Source: an uncultured bacterium
GTDB taxonomy: Bacteria > Verrucomicrobiota > Kiritimatiellia > CAIKKV01 > CAITUY01
Assembly: GCA_903895695.1 (NCBI GenBank)
Contig: CAITUY010000031.1
Coordinates: 1 to 64,000 of the forward strand
DNA: 64,000 nucleotides
Direction: 5' to 3'
Part shown: piece by piece, positions 51,105 through 59,948 of the stretch
Numbering within the stretch: the first letter of the stretch is position 1
Layout of the letters: each line of letters opens with the position of its first letter
The notes under the pieces: generated by a model
Database searches by the model: none
Told to the model about the DNA's origin: nothing
Seen by the model: only the letters and a program-made list of their open reading frames with translations
Made by a program: the position numbers and the translations under genes

Positions 51105-51896
51105 ATGGCGGTCGGCAAGACAATCGAGAACCGGGGGCATGTGGTCGGATTCGGCGAGGAGATCGGCCTCGCCGCCAAGGAAGGGCGCGACTCGTTCTTC
51201 ACGTGGTTTCATGGCGGGGCCGATGCGGACACCGCATTCGTCAGGGGGCAGTGGGATATGGCCCTCCACATCCTCAGGCCACTGGCTCCGTACATTCGGG
51301 AGCCCGAGTCCAGGACGGTTCTTGAAATAGGTCACGGCGGAGGACGCCTGCTGGCGGCAGCCAGCCGTTGTTTCGCCGCCGCGACCGGGGTTGACGTTCA
51401 CGATAACAATGAGCTGGTGCTGCAGGAACTCGCCGCGCGCGGGATCAAGAACGCCACCCTGGTCAAAGGCGACGGTCAGAGTCTGCCTCTGCCGAGTGAC
51501 AGTTTTGACGTCGTGTATTCGTTCGTCGTCCTGCAGCACGTCGAACGCGTGGCGGTCTTCGATCGCTACGTGACGGAAGCGTACCGCGTGATGAAGCCCG
51601 GCGGCGTCGGCATTCTTTACTTCGGGCGGTGGTGCCATTTCTCGAAGAACCGGAGCGCGGCCTGCCTCTACCTGTTGGACCGGCTTGCGGCGGGACTGCG
51701 CTTGTGGCCCCGCGGGTACCGGGAGATCCCGGCCCGGGTTAACGAGATCAACCTCCTGATCTCGCCGGCCCGCGCCGCGCGGGTCGCCCGGGGGGCGGGG
51801 TTCCGCATCCAAGGCATCGGCGTGTCCAGGCGCAGTATCCCGGACGGCCTGTCCCTGTACGGGGGGCAACACAGCCTGTTGGTGCGCAAGGACTGA
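51105..51896 (+). CDS. class I SAM-dependent methyltransferase
   Basis: A 263-residue methyltransferase. TVLEIGHGGGRLLAAAS is motif I with Gly-His-Gly in place of the more common Gly-Cys-Gly. VVYSFVVLQHVERV and VMKPGGVGILYFGR follow. The C-terminal part has an Arg-rich amphipathic region. GGAGG lies six bases before ATG 51105, which decides the start over an in-frame TTG overlapping the previous gene. It may cap or decorate the chain made by the surrounding transferases. Confidence 0.8.
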   Translation: MAVGKTIENRGHVVGFGEEIGLAAKEGRDSFFTWFHGGADADTAFVRGQWDMALHILRPLAPYIREPESRTVLEIGHGGGRLLAAASRCFAAATGVDVHDNNELVLQELAARGIKNATLVKGDGQSLPLPSDSFDVVYSFVVLQHVERVAVFDRYVTEAYRVMKPGGVGILYFGRWCHFSKNRSAACLYLLDRLAAGLRLWPRGYREIPARVNEINLLISPARAARVARGAGFRIQGIGVSRRSIPDGLSLYGGQHSLLVRKD

Positions 51897-51908
51897 GGCT
51901 TTCCAGCC

Positions 51909-53024
51909 ATGAGCGACATGTTGCATTGGAACGACAGGCTCTACCTACTGTGGAAGAATCTCCGCCAGTGGCCGGTCGAACGGCGCCGCTGGCGGGCGGG
52001 GGCTGATCGTTCAGCCGTGCGCGTCTACTATGGCTATGACCTGATCCAGCAGGCCCGGGACCGGTCGATCGGCGGGATGCTCAAGAGCGTGGATCTGGCC
52101 TCGATTTTCCCCAACGAAACGCAGTACCCCAATCTACTCTACCTGGTCAGCAGCGCCTTGCCGCCGTACGCGCCCAGCCTGATCGCCGCGGCCAAGCGGA
52201 CTGGGGCGGTTTTCGTATTGAACCAGAACGGGGTCGCCTATCCCGGATGGTGCGGGGATGGGTGGAAGGTCTTGAACCGCCCGCTGCGCCAGGCTCACGA
52301 GCAGGCCGACTACGTCCTCTACCAGAGCGAGTTCTGCCGCCGGGCCGCGGAACGTTTCCTGGGGGGGCGCCGCGGGGCTTGCGAGGTGCTGTACAACCCG
52401 GTTGACACACGGGTGTTCAGTCGTGTTGAGCGTCCGGCGCGGGACGGTCGGTTGCTGTTGCTGGCGGGTTCTCACCAAGCCTTCTACCGGATCCAGGCAG
52501 CGATCGACACCCTGGCCTGCCTGCGGCAGGCCGGACTGGATGTCCGGCTGCAGGTCGCAGGCCGGTGCCTGTGGCGGTCCGAGGAGCGGGCGGGGCAGGA
52601 CGAAATACGGCAATGCGCCGCCCGCTGCGGCGTCGGCGATCGGGTGACCGTTTCCGGCGTCTACACCCAGGCGGAAGCCCCCGCGCTCTTCAATGCGGCT
52701 GACGTGCTGCTTCACCCACTGGTGAACGACAACTGCCCCCGGCTCGTAGTGGAAGCCATGGCCTGTGGTTTGCCGGTCGTGTATTCGGCCACGGGGGGAA
52801 CGCCCGAATTGGTGGGACCCGAGGCGGGCGTGGGCGTTCCCGGTGAGGAACGCTGGGACGTGATCGAGACGCCGCCGGCCGCGGGGCTGGCGGCCGCCGT
52901 GCGGACCGTGCTGGCGGACCTGCCTGGCTATTCGGCGGCCGCCCGCCGCCGGGCCGCGGAGCGGTTTGACGTGCAGCCCTGGCTGGACCGGCACCGTTCG
53001 CTCTTTCAGGAGTTGATGACGTGA
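51909..53024 (+). CDS. GT4 family glycosyltransferase
   Basis: A 371-residue GT-B enzyme. Acceptor-side sequence includes FVLNQNGVAYPGWCGDGW and YVLYQSEFCRRAAERFL. The donor domain has LLAGSHQAFYRI, LQVAGRCLW and NDNCPRLVVEAMACGLPVVYSATGGTPELVG, the E-x7-E type region of GT4. It ends by GTGA overlap with the next methyltransferase. The sugar donor is not known. Confidence 0.85.
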   Translation: MSDMLHWNDRLYLLWKNLRQWPVERRRWRAGADRSAVRVYYGYDLIQQARDRSIGGMLKSVDLASIFPNETQYPNLLYLVSSALPPYAPSLIAAAKRTGAVFVLNQNGVAYPGWCGDGWKVLNRPLRQAHEQADYVLYQSEFCRRAAERFLGGRRGACEVLYNPVDTRVFSRVERPARDGRLLLLAGSHQAFYRIQAAIDTLACLRQAGLDVRLQVAGRCLWRSEERAGQDEIRQCAARCGVGDRVTVSGVYTQAEAPALFNAADVLLHPLVNDNCPRLVVEAMACGLPVVYSATGGTPELVGPEAGVGVPGEERWDVIETPPAAGLAAAVRTVLADLPGYSAAARRRAAERFDVQPWLDRHRSLFQELMT

Positions 53025-53764
53025 AAGAAATGGCCTGGCAGATTCTGGTGCGTGTGTTCCGGCTGATTCCCGGTCCTATCCGGCGGCAGTGCTGCCGGCT
53101 GGCCTTCCATGCGGCGGCTGCGGGCAAGCCGAAGGCGGGGCTCCTGGAACTGTTGGATGACTACGACCAACTGCGCAACCAGATCGACAAGTGCGGAATC
53201 CGTTATGAGGGGGGAATCCACCCGAAGCATCGCCTGACGGCCTACCACCGGTTCTTTGTCGAACGCATCGCCCCGGGCGCCCGCGTGCTCGACGTCGGGT
53301 GCGGCTACGGCGCGGTCGCCGCCAGCCTGGCCGAGGCCGGTGCCATCGTGACGGGTGTGGACATCGATGCCGAAAGTCTGCGGGCCGCGCGGGAACGTTT
53401 CGTCCATGCCAATCTACGATTCGTGGCGGGGGACGCGACGCGCGAACTGCCGGATGAGCGCTTCGGGGTCATCGTGTTGTCCAATGTCCTGGAACATCTC
53501 GAACACCGGGTTGTGTTTCTGCGGAAATTGGCGGATACATTCGGCCCATGCCGTTTCCTGATCCGGCTCCCCATGATCAATCGCGACTGGTTGGTGCCGC
53601 TGAAACAGGAACTGGGGGTTCCGTTCTACAGCGACCCAGGGCACTACACGGAGTACACGGAAGCGACGTTTCGCGCCGAGATGGCCGCGGCCGGACTCGC
53701 CGTGGGCCACGTGCAGATCCAGTGGGGCGAGATCTGGGCGGAGGTCAACGCGTGCCGCGCGTAA
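53021..53764 (+). CDS. class I SAM-dependent methyltransferase (UbiG/Methyltransf_11-like)
   Basis: A 247-residue methyltransferase beginning with GTG 53021, which overlaps the preceding stop and has CAGGAG close upstream; an ATG three codons later is an alternative. Motif I is RVLDVGCGYGAVAASLAEAGA, then VDIDAESLRAARERF and LSNVLEHLEHR. The first 75 residues include an amphipathic helix (WQILVRVFRLIPGPIRRQCCRL) that could sit on the membrane. It ends 12 bases inside the next GT2 gene. Confidence 0.8.
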   Translation: MKEMAWQILVRVFRLIPGPIRRQCCRLAFHAAAAGKPKAGLLELLDDYDQLRNQIDKCGIRYEGGIHPKHRLTAYHRFFVERIAPGARVLDVGCGYGAVAASLAEAGAIVTGVDIDAESLRAARERFVHANLRFVAGDATRELPDERFGVIVLSNVLEHLEHRVVFLRKLADTFGPCRFLIRLPMINRDWLVPLKQELGVPFYSDPGHYTEYTEATFRAEMAAAGLAVGHVQIQWGEIWAEVNACRA

Positions 53765-54780
53765 CCGTGCTCGTGCCGGTGTTCAACGCGGCCCCGTTCG
53801 TGCGCGCCGCGCTGGACAGCGTCCTGGCGCAGGATTTCGCCGATTTCGAACTTTTGGTTCTGGACGACGCCTCCACGGACGGCTCGGCCGGGGTTGTCGC
53901 GGGGGTTCACGACACCCGGTTGCGCCTGGTGCCCGGCGACAGGAACATGGGGGTGGCCTCGGTCCTGAACCGGGGGCTGGATCTGGCTACCGGTGAGTTC
54001 GTCGCACGCATGGATGCCGACGACCTATGCCGGAGGGACCGGCTCGGCCGCCAGGTGGAGTTCCTGGATCGGCACTCCGCAATTGCCGGGGGCGGTTCAT
54101 CGGTAAAACTGTTCGGGGCCATCACGGGGACATGGCGGGCGCCCTGTTCGCCGTCCGCGGTCCGTGCGTTCATGCTGTTCGGCAACCCGGTGTGTCACCC
54201 GAGCGTCATGCTCCGGCGCGAGTGGCTGCAGCGGCGCGGGTTGCGCTACGATCCCGCCTGCACCCGCAGCGAGGATTTTGATCTGTGGTGGCGCGTGTTG
54301 GAGGCGGGGGACATGGACAACCACCCTGATTGCCTGCTGGCCCTGCGCATGCACGCGAACAGCGTCCGGGCGCGCCATGGCACCGACATGCGGGAGCAGA
54401 CCGCGAGCATTGTAGGCCGGTCGCTGACCCGCCTGGGCATAGAGACCACGCCCGCCGAGTTGGCGTTCCACGTGGCCGTCGGCAGCGGGGACCGTATGGA
54501 GAGTCGGTCGGACATCTGCCGCGCGCAGGCTTGGTTGCAGGGGCTTGTAAGGGCTAATGAGACGCGGCAGGCCTTTGACCGCGCCGCATTGCTCGGCGTC
54601 GTGGGTGGCGTCTGGGAGCGGCTCTGCATGAATTCGGCGCCGCTGGGTACCTGGGTCTGGCGGAAGTGCCGCGAAAGTGGCTGGCCTTGCCGTGGAACCG
54701 GCCGCGACCGCACGCGGTTCGCGGCGTCGATCGCCTGGCATGCGGTCACGGGGCGGTTCAGGAGGGCGGGCGCGGTATGA
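53752..54780 (+). CDS. GT2 family glycosyltransferase
   Basis: A 342-residue GT2 enzyme. GTG 53752 is chosen because GGGCGGAGG lies just upstream and the conserved start RVTVLVPVFNAAPFVRAALDSVL follows at once. Catalytic-site motifs are LDDASTDGS, ARMDADDLCRRDRL and EDFDLWWR. The C-terminal 130 residues are an accessory helical region. It overlaps the previous gene by 13 bases and converges with the - strand acyltransferase, overlapping its end by 23 bases. The sugar transferred is unknown. Confidence 0.82.
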   Translation: MPRVTVLVPVFNAAPFVRAALDSVLAQDFADFELLVLDDASTDGSAGVVAGVHDTRLRLVPGDRNMGVASVLNRGLDLATGEFVARMDADDLCRRDRLGRQVEFLDRHSAIAGGGSSVKLFGAITGTWRAPCSPSAVRAFMLFGNPVCHPSVMLRREWLQRRGLRYDPACTRSEDFDLWWRVLEAGDMDNHPDCLLALRMHANSVRARHGTDMREQTASIVGRSLTRLGIETTPAELAFHVAVGSGDRMESRSDICRAQAWLQGLVRANETRQAFDRAALLGVVGGVWERLCMNSAPLGTWVWRKCRESGWPCRGTGRDRTRFAASIAWHAVTGRFRRAGAV

Positions 54781-55327
54781 TGCGGGCCGGGACACCGATG
54801 GCAATGGAGTGGGGCGGCACGTCTTCCAGCACCACGGCGTTGGCCCCGATGGCGCTGTCGTGGCCCACGGTCACGCGACCCAGAATGCATGCGCCGCACC
54901 CGATATCCACGCGGTCTTCCACGATCGGCAGGCGGTCGGGCTCGCCGGCGCGGCGGCTTCCGATCGTTGTGTTCTGGCGGATGTGAACGTCGTCGCCGAT
55001 GCGCACGGCTGTGATGACGATACCGCTGTGGTGCCAGATGCGAACCCGGCGGCCAAGCTCGACGGCCGGATGGATGCTGATGCCGCATGTCCACTGGACG
55101 AAGCGGGCCGCGGCTAGGTAGACGAGGGAAAAGGGAGCCCGGAGGAGGCGCGGGCGGATTCGCTGGATGCGCCGGCCGAACCGGTGGACCCGGATGGCCC
55201 AGAAGCCCTGTTCGAACAGTTTGCACTGGTGGGTGCGGAAATCTTCCGCCCACAGCCCGAACCAGCCGGGCACGGGCTCGCCCGCAGGCGGGGAGACCGA
55301 AGCGTCGTGGGTTGGTACGCCTGCCAT
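54758..55327 (-). CDS. serine acetyltransferase-like hexapeptide acyltransferase
   Basis: A 189-residue protein and the only - strand gene in the glycan locus. Residues about 15-75 are a helical N-terminal domain (FGLWAEDFRTHQ... FVQWTCG) and residues 80-185 are left-handed beta-helix repeats (ISIHPAVELG, VRIWHHSGIVI, VRIGDDVHIRQNTTIG, VDIGCGACILG, IGANAVVLED). It ends with GVPARII. The His in WHHSGIVI occupies the catalytic position of serine acetyltransferases. In glycan clusters such enzymes often O-acetylate sugars. Its 3' end overlaps the GT2 gene by 23 bases and its start is 20 bases from the forward GT4 gene. Confidence 0.82.
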   Translation of the reverse strand: MAGVPTHDASVSPPAGEPVPGWFGLWAEDFRTHQCKLFEQGFWAIRVHRFGRRIQRIRPRLLRAPFSLVYLAAARFVQWTCGISIHPAVELGRRVRIWHHSGIVITAVRIGDDVHIRQNTTIGSRRAGEPDRLPIVEDRVDIGCGACILGRVTVGHDSAIGANAVVLEDVPPHSIAIGVPARIIPRPPS

Positions 55328-55347
55328 GGGACGGCACTCTAACAGCC

Positions 55348-56511
55348 ATGAACGTTCTTTTCCATTGTTTTGAATTCCCGCCGCAGGCGGGCGGCGTCGG
55401 CAGCTACGTGGCCAACATGGCCGCGAGCCTGCGCGCGACGGGCCACGGTGTAACCGTCGTGACCGGCCGGTGGAACGATCTGCCTGCGCGCGAGGAGGGG
55501 CCCTGGGGCGTGGTGTACCGGCTGTACCGCCGTGAGGACATGTACGCGCCGCACATCGCCCGGGAGGTGCTGGACATTGCCGCCCGGCATCGCGCGGATG
55601 TCATCGAGGGGGCGGATCACTACGGGGAGGCGTCGGCGTTGTTCTCCTGCGCCAACCGGCCCCCGGTGGTCGTCAGGATCCACGGCAGCAACCCGATCCG
55701 TATCGTGCAGAACGCACAGGTCTACCGGCCGTGGCAGTGGCTGACGGTCCGCCTCGCCCATGCCCGGAACTGGAAGCAGACCCTGCATGAACGCCGCGCC
55801 ATCCAGGATGCGGACATGGTCATCGCCCCGTGCGGCCGCATGCTTGAGGAAGTGGAACGCCAGGGGCTTCGGCTGCCCGCCAAGCGGGGGGTCGTGCCCA
55901 ACCCGGCCCCGGCGCTGGCCGTTGCCTCCCCGGCGGATGAGTCCGCGGACCCGCTGATTTTCCTTCCCGCCCGGCTCGAGATCCGGAAGGGCATCCAGTA
56001 CCTTCGGGCGCTGCTCGATCGCCTGATTCCCCGTTTTCCCTCGCTGGTTCTCGAGATCGCCGGCGATGACTCCTATGCCCGCGGCCTGGGGTCCCTCCAG
56101 GCCTGGCTCATCGAGCAGATGGGCGAACATCGGTCCCATCTCCGGTTTCTGGGCGTGTTGAGTCCGGCCGACATGGCCCGGGCCTATGGCCGCGCCTGGG
56201 TCGTGATCCTGCCGTCGCGGTGGGACAATTTCCCCACGGTCCTGCTGGAGGCGATGGCCCGCGCGAAGCCTGTGGTGTCCAGCCCGAATGGGGGAATGCC
56301 CGAAATGCTTGAAGGCACGCTGTGCAGGACTGTGGATCCCGGCTCGCCGGCCTTCGCCGACGAGGTGGCGCGGCTCCTCGGCGATGCCGAGTTGCGCCGG
56401 CGGGCCGGGGAAAGCATGCGCGCCAAGACCGAGCGGGCCTATTCGCCGCCTGTCGTAGTCGGTGAATACGTACGGTTGTTATCCGCCTGGGGAGTGGGCG
56501 CGCCACGATGA
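55348..56511 (+). CDS. GT4 family glycosyltransferase
   Basis: A 387-residue GT-B enzyme with classic GT4 marks. MNVLFHCFEFPPQAGGVGSYVANMA is the acceptor-side Gly-Gly-Val-Gly loop, VVRIHGSNP follows, then PARLEIRKGIQYLRALLDRL and PSRWDNFPTVLLEAMARAKPVVSSPNGGMPEML. It is divergent from the - strand acyltransferase with only 20 bases between start codons, so each promoter must lie within the other gene or transcription reads through from upstream. Sugar specificity unknown. Confidence 0.87.
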   Translation: MNVLFHCFEFPPQAGGVGSYVANMAASLRATGHGVTVVTGRWNDLPAREEGPWGVVYRLYRREDMYAPHIAREVLDIAARHRADVIEGADHYGEASALFSCANRPPVVVRIHGSNPIRIVQNAQVYRPWQWLTVRLAHARNWKQTLHERRAIQDADMVIAPCGRMLEEVERQGLRLPAKRGVVPNPAPALAVASPADESADPLIFLPARLEIRKGIQYLRALLDRLIPRFPSLVLEIAGDDSYARGLGSLQAWLIEQMGEHRSHLRFLGVLSPADMARAYGRAWVVILPSRWDNFPTVLLEAMARAKPVVSSPNGGMPEMLEGTLCRTVDPGSPAFADEVARLLGDAELRRRAGESMRAKTERAYSPPVVVGEYVRLLSAWGVGAPR

Positions 56512-56536
56512 ACCGGGCCTGCGAACAAAGGCTGCC

Positions 56537-57358
56537 ATGAACATCAGCGTCGTCACGCCCACGTTTAACCAGGCGAAGACCATCCGCGAGACGTTCGACA
56601 GCGTCCTGGCGCAGGAGTTGGGGCCCGCGCTGGAGTACATCGTCATGGACGGGCTGTCCACCGATGGCACCCGCGAGATTGTGGAGGAGTACATCCCCCG
56701 CTTCACCGCCCAGGGCATCCGGCTCACGACGGTTCGCGAAAAAGATGGCGGGCAGTCCGACGCCATCAACAAAGGCTGGGCCCGGGCCACGGGGGACGTC
56801 GTGGCCTTTCTGAACTCGGACGACCTTTACGAACCCGGCGCACTCCGCGCGGTCATGGCGTTCTTCGATCAGCATCCGGGGACCCTCTGGGCCTACGGCG
56901 GCTGGCGCCTCATTGCGAGCGACGGCACCCTACACACCACCACGCAGCCTCGCCGGTACAGTCGGGCAAAGCTGCTGAACCACTCTATTCTCGGGCAGCC
57001 GAGCGTATTCTTCCGGAGGCAGCTGCTGGGCGAAGTTGGCATGCTCAAGCCGGACCTGCATCTGGCCATGGACTACGACCTCTGGTTGCGGTTCGCCCGA
57101 AAATACGACGCCGGCATCATTGATGCCGTCCTGTCGCGCATGCGCTACACGCCGGACGCAAAGAGCTCGTCGCGGACGCAGGCCCAACTCATCGAGATCG
57201 TGCGCGTCGGCACCCAGCACACCCGGCCGGTGAGTTGGCGGCGATTGATGCAGTACTTCTACTACCTGCGGGGGTTGGCGGTTGTCTTGCTGCGCATCAA
57301 CACCCCGCGGCGCGTTGAAACGAGTCGCAGATGGGCCGCCCTCTGGCGGTCGCGGTAG
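56537..57358 (+). CDS. GT2 family glycosyltransferase
   Basis: A 273-residue GT2 enzyme beginning MNISVVTPTFNQAKTIRETFDSV. MDGLSTDGT, LNSDDLYEPGALR and MDYDLWLRFA occupy the donor and metal sites; QPSVFFRR is also typical. It belongs to the short, soluble GT2 group common in capsule and O-antigen clusters. The gene follows the GT4 gene by 25 bases and precedes the PA14 gene by six. Confidence 0.85.
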   Translation: MNISVVTPTFNQAKTIRETFDSVLAQELGPALEYIVMDGLSTDGTREIVEEYIPRFTAQGIRLTTVREKDGGQSDAINKGWARATGDVVAFLNSDDLYEPGALRAVMAFFDQHPGTLWAYGGWRLIASDGTLHTTTQPRRYSRAKLLNHSILGQPSVFFRRQLLGEVGMLKPDLHLAMDYDLWLRFARKYDAGIIDAVLSRMRYTPDAKSSSRTQAQLIEIVRVGTQHTRPVSWRRLMQYFYYLRGLAVVLLRINTPRRVETSRRWAALWRSR

Positions 57359-57364
57359 TCCGGC

Positions 57365-57928
57365 ATGAAGACGACCTGGCGGCACATCGGGATCCAAGCG
57401 GCGGGGTGGGGCCGTACCTTGGCCTGGCTGGCAGCGGCCGCGCTCCTGGCGCGGACGGCTTTCTGGCTTTACGGGTGGTTGTCGCCCTGCGGCGCCGTGG
57501 CTACCATCTACCGTGGCGAGGCCTTTCAGAAAGCGCGCTGGATCTGCTGCCTGCGCCGTCTCGAATATGGGTGCGAGGGGCGCCCGGCGCCGTTCGTCTC
57601 CCGCGACCGGTATTCGATGCGCATCAAGGCACGGCTATACGTGCCGAAGACAGCCGTGTACGATTTTGCCACTCTCAGCGATGATGGGATTCGCATCCGG
57701 ATCGATGGCCAGCCGCTGATCGACAACTGGAGGGAGCAGGATTTCTATCGCAGCGGCCGATCGGCCAGCCGAGAGTTGAGCGCCGGGTTCCACGAGTTGG
57801 GCGTGGAATTCTGCAACTTCCGGGGGGCAGCCCGTTTTCGCGTCGAATGGTGTGGCGGCCCGATCCCGCCGCGGACGGTCCTGGGTCCCCCTTATCTCTG
57901 CAAGCCTCCCTGGAAGGATCGCTGGTGA
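57365..57928 (+). CDS. membrane-anchored PA14 domain protein
   Basis: A 187-residue protein. One hydrophobic segment at residues about 17-40 anchors it in the inner membrane. Residues about 45-175 resemble a PA14 domain, a beta-sandwich often involved in carbohydrate binding: YRGEAF, FVSRDRYSMRIKARLYVP, YDFATLSDDGIRIRIDGQPLIDNW and the closing GFHELGVEF. It overlaps the next membrane protein by GTGA. This pairing suggests that the small protein presents or senses glycan for its GT-C-like partner; no such role has been shown. Confidence 0.72.
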   Translation: MKTTWRHIGIQAAGWGRTLAWLAAAALLARTAFWLYGWLSPCGAVATIYRGEAFQKARWICCLRRLEYGCEGRPAPFVSRDRYSMRIKARLYVPKTAVYDFATLSDDGIRIRIDGQPLIDNWREQDFYRSGRSASRELSAGFHELGVEFCNFRGAARFRVEWCGGPIPPRTVLGPPYLCKPPWKDRW

Positions 57929-59790
57929 GCACGGCGCATCTACTTGCGGCGTTCGCCATGATGGCATCCTGCGGCGCGCTGAACGTCATCCCGGCGCTGG
58001 CCCTGGTGGGACGCTTCCCGCTGCCGCGGGCGTCCTTGAATGCTTGCGCCCTGGCCCTGGGGTGGATGGCGGTGACCACGCTTGAGATGCTGGGCGCGGG
58101 GGGCTTGGGCTGGTTGCGGCCATGGCCGCTGGCGGGTCTGTCACTCGTTGTCGCGGTCATCGTTGCGGCCCTGGGCCGTCCCCTGCTGCGCCAGGGCATG
58201 GGTTGTCTGGCGTGCTCCTGGCGGGCGATGCGCCATGGGGCAAAGGCGGCACCTGCGGCGGCGTGCTTGCTGGCTGCAGTCGCGACGGTCGTATTGACCC
58301 GGCAACTGGTCCACATCTGGTTCCTGCCGCCTTACGTTTACGATGCGTTGGTTTACCATTTGCCACGGGTCGCCGACTGGGTCCGCGAAGGCCGGCTGGT
58401 CATGCCGAATACGCCGGTGCTTCGCTGCTGGTGGCCGGCCAATTTCGAACTGCTGCAGGCCTGGGTCGCCGTGTTCTTCCATCACGACGCCTTGGTCGAA
58501 CTCCCCGGCCTCGTGCCCTACGCGGCAGCGATGGGCGGCGTCTTCGCGCTCTCGCGGGCCGCGTCGTTGACCCGACGGCAGGCGGCGGGCCTGGCCCTTG
58601 CCTGCGCATTGACGCCGGCCATCTTGATGCAGGCGGTCTCGTGCAAGAATGATCTGGCCGTCACGGCGGTCTATGTTTGGTTGCTGGCCGTATGGATCGA
58701 GGCGGACCGCGATGCCGGTCCGGACCCGTCCCGCCTATTCTGGTCCGTGGTCGCCGTCGCGTGGGGAGTGGGCGTCAAACCCTACCTGGTGCCCATGGTC
58801 GCGGGTCTGCTGCCGCTGTTCGGCTGGATCCTCTGGCAACGGCATCGGGCGGCGCTACCAATCATGGGGGCCGGTTCACGAAGCGACCGGCGGTGGCTGT
58901 TGATGGCGGCCGTCGCGGTTGCTCCTCTTGCCGGCTTCTGGTATGCGCGCAATGTGCTTCTTTTCGGGAACCCGCTGTATCCGGTTGCCGCGACCATCGG
59001 CCCGTGGCACTTGCCCGGCATGAAAGGGCTCTATCAACAGGGTTCCTTCTCGTTGCATTCACTCGCGTCGACGACGCGGGCGCTGGTGGGCAACAAGCTC
59101 TGGGATGCGGGACAACCCTTCAACCCCGAGTTGGGCAACATGGCCGGCTGGGGCTGGTTCGTCGTTGTCTGCGGCATTCCGCTATCCGCACTGGCGTTGC
59201 GTGATGCCTGGTTCAGGCGTTTGGCGCTGACGTTCGGCCTGTCTTTCGCCCTGCTCTTCGGCTCGGTCAATCCCGATCCGTGGAACATGCGGTTCGCTCT
59301 TTGGGCGCCCGTCCTGTTTGTGGTTGGAGTCGGGATTGCCCTGCGGGAGATGGTCAATCCCGATATTCGCCGCGCGTTTATCTGGCTGGCCGCCCTGATG
59401 TGCCTGCTCAACGTCGTCGGCACGCTTAACAACGGCTATTACCGGCACGAGGAGTGGCGCGCGCAGAGGCGGAGACCGTTGGAGGAACGGAGCCCGATGA
59501 CAGGCTGGGATGTCCAGATGGCCCGTCTCCCGATTGATGCGGTCGTCGCCTATCGGATGGGTGACAATGATCCCCTGTACCTGCTTTATGGTCCGTCACT
59601 GCGGCGTCGCCCCGTGTTCTTGCCGACCATTAGGGATGGGGATGATTTACGGAGCCAGATGATGGCGGCCGGTGCCAAATGGCTTTTCCTGCTGACCCCC
59701 ACCGAAGAAGAGGGTGCGGCCATCGCCGACCTGGTGCGCCGCGGGTTGCTACGCAAAGTATCGGATGGCCTGTACCGGCAAGACGGGTGA
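57925..59790 (+). CDS. GT-C-like polytopic membrane protein (third of five)
   Basis: A 621-residue protein with about thirteen hydrophobic segments. PPYVYDALVYHLPRVADWVREG in the first external loop (residue about 135) is the family-39-type motif, with Asp at the catalytic position, and is the clearest of the five. The start is GTG 57925, overlapping the stop of the PA14 gene; no ATG lies nearby. The C-terminal 100 residues are soluble. It is probably a polyprenyl-phosphate-dependent sugar transferase. Confidence 0.68.
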   Translation: MSTAHLLAAFAMMASCGALNVIPALALVGRFPLPRASLNACALALGWMAVTTLEMLGAGGLGWLRPWPLAGLSLVVAVIVAALGRPLLRQGMGCLACSWRAMRHGAKAAPAAACLLAAVATVVLTRQLVHIWFLPPYVYDALVYHLPRVADWVREGRLVMPNTPVLRCWWPANFELLQAWVAVFFHHDALVELPGLVPYAAAMGGVFALSRAASLTRRQAAGLALACALTPAILMQAVSCKNDLAVTAVYVWLLAVWIEADRDAGPDPSRLFWSVVAVAWGVGVKPYLVPMVAGLLPLFGWILWQRHRAALPIMGAGSRSDRRWLLMAAVAVAPLAGFWYARNVLLFGNPLYPVAATIGPWHLPGMKGLYQQGSFSLHSLASTTRALVGNKLWDAGQPFNPELGNMAGWGWFVVVCGIPLSALALRDAWFRRLALTFGLSFALLFGSVNPDPWNMRFALWAPVLFVVGVGIALREMVNPDIRRAFIWLAALMCLLNVVGTLNNGYYRHEEWRAQRRRPLEERSPMTGWDVQMARLPIDAVVAYRMGDNDPLYLLYGPSLRRRPVFLPTIRDGDDLRSQMMAAGAKWLFLLTPTEEEGAAIADLVRRGLLRKVSDGLYRQDG

Positions 59791-59825
59791 TGATGTAGCC
59801 CAATGCATCGCATCAGATCTGACTT

Positions 59826-59948
59826 ATGCGCCGATTACATATCCGAGTAGCCGTTGAATTCGCTGCTCTCGTCCTTGCCTTATTGTTTCTCGGCTTGTAC
59901 GCCGCAACGCAATGGGGTCCGACGCTTAGTTTCTTGCGCGGCGGGTGA
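59826..59948 (+). CDS. small single-pass membrane protein (40 residues), putative
   Basis: A short open frame of 40 codons, MRRLHIRVAVEFAALVLALL and then FLGLYAATQWGPTLSFLRGG. A basic N-terminus precedes one hydrophobic segment, and the stop codon overlaps the GTG of the next gene (GTGA). Its codons are less GC-rich at third positions than the flanks. Position and topology mirror the PA14 gene before 57925, and the end (PTLSFLRGG) falls where that protein begins its PA14 domain. It may be a degraded or minimal counterpart, or a leader peptide that couples translation. A TCAGATCTGA palindrome lies just upstream. Confidence 0.4.
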   Translation: MRRLHIRVAVEFAALVLALLFLGLYAATQWGPTLSFLRGG

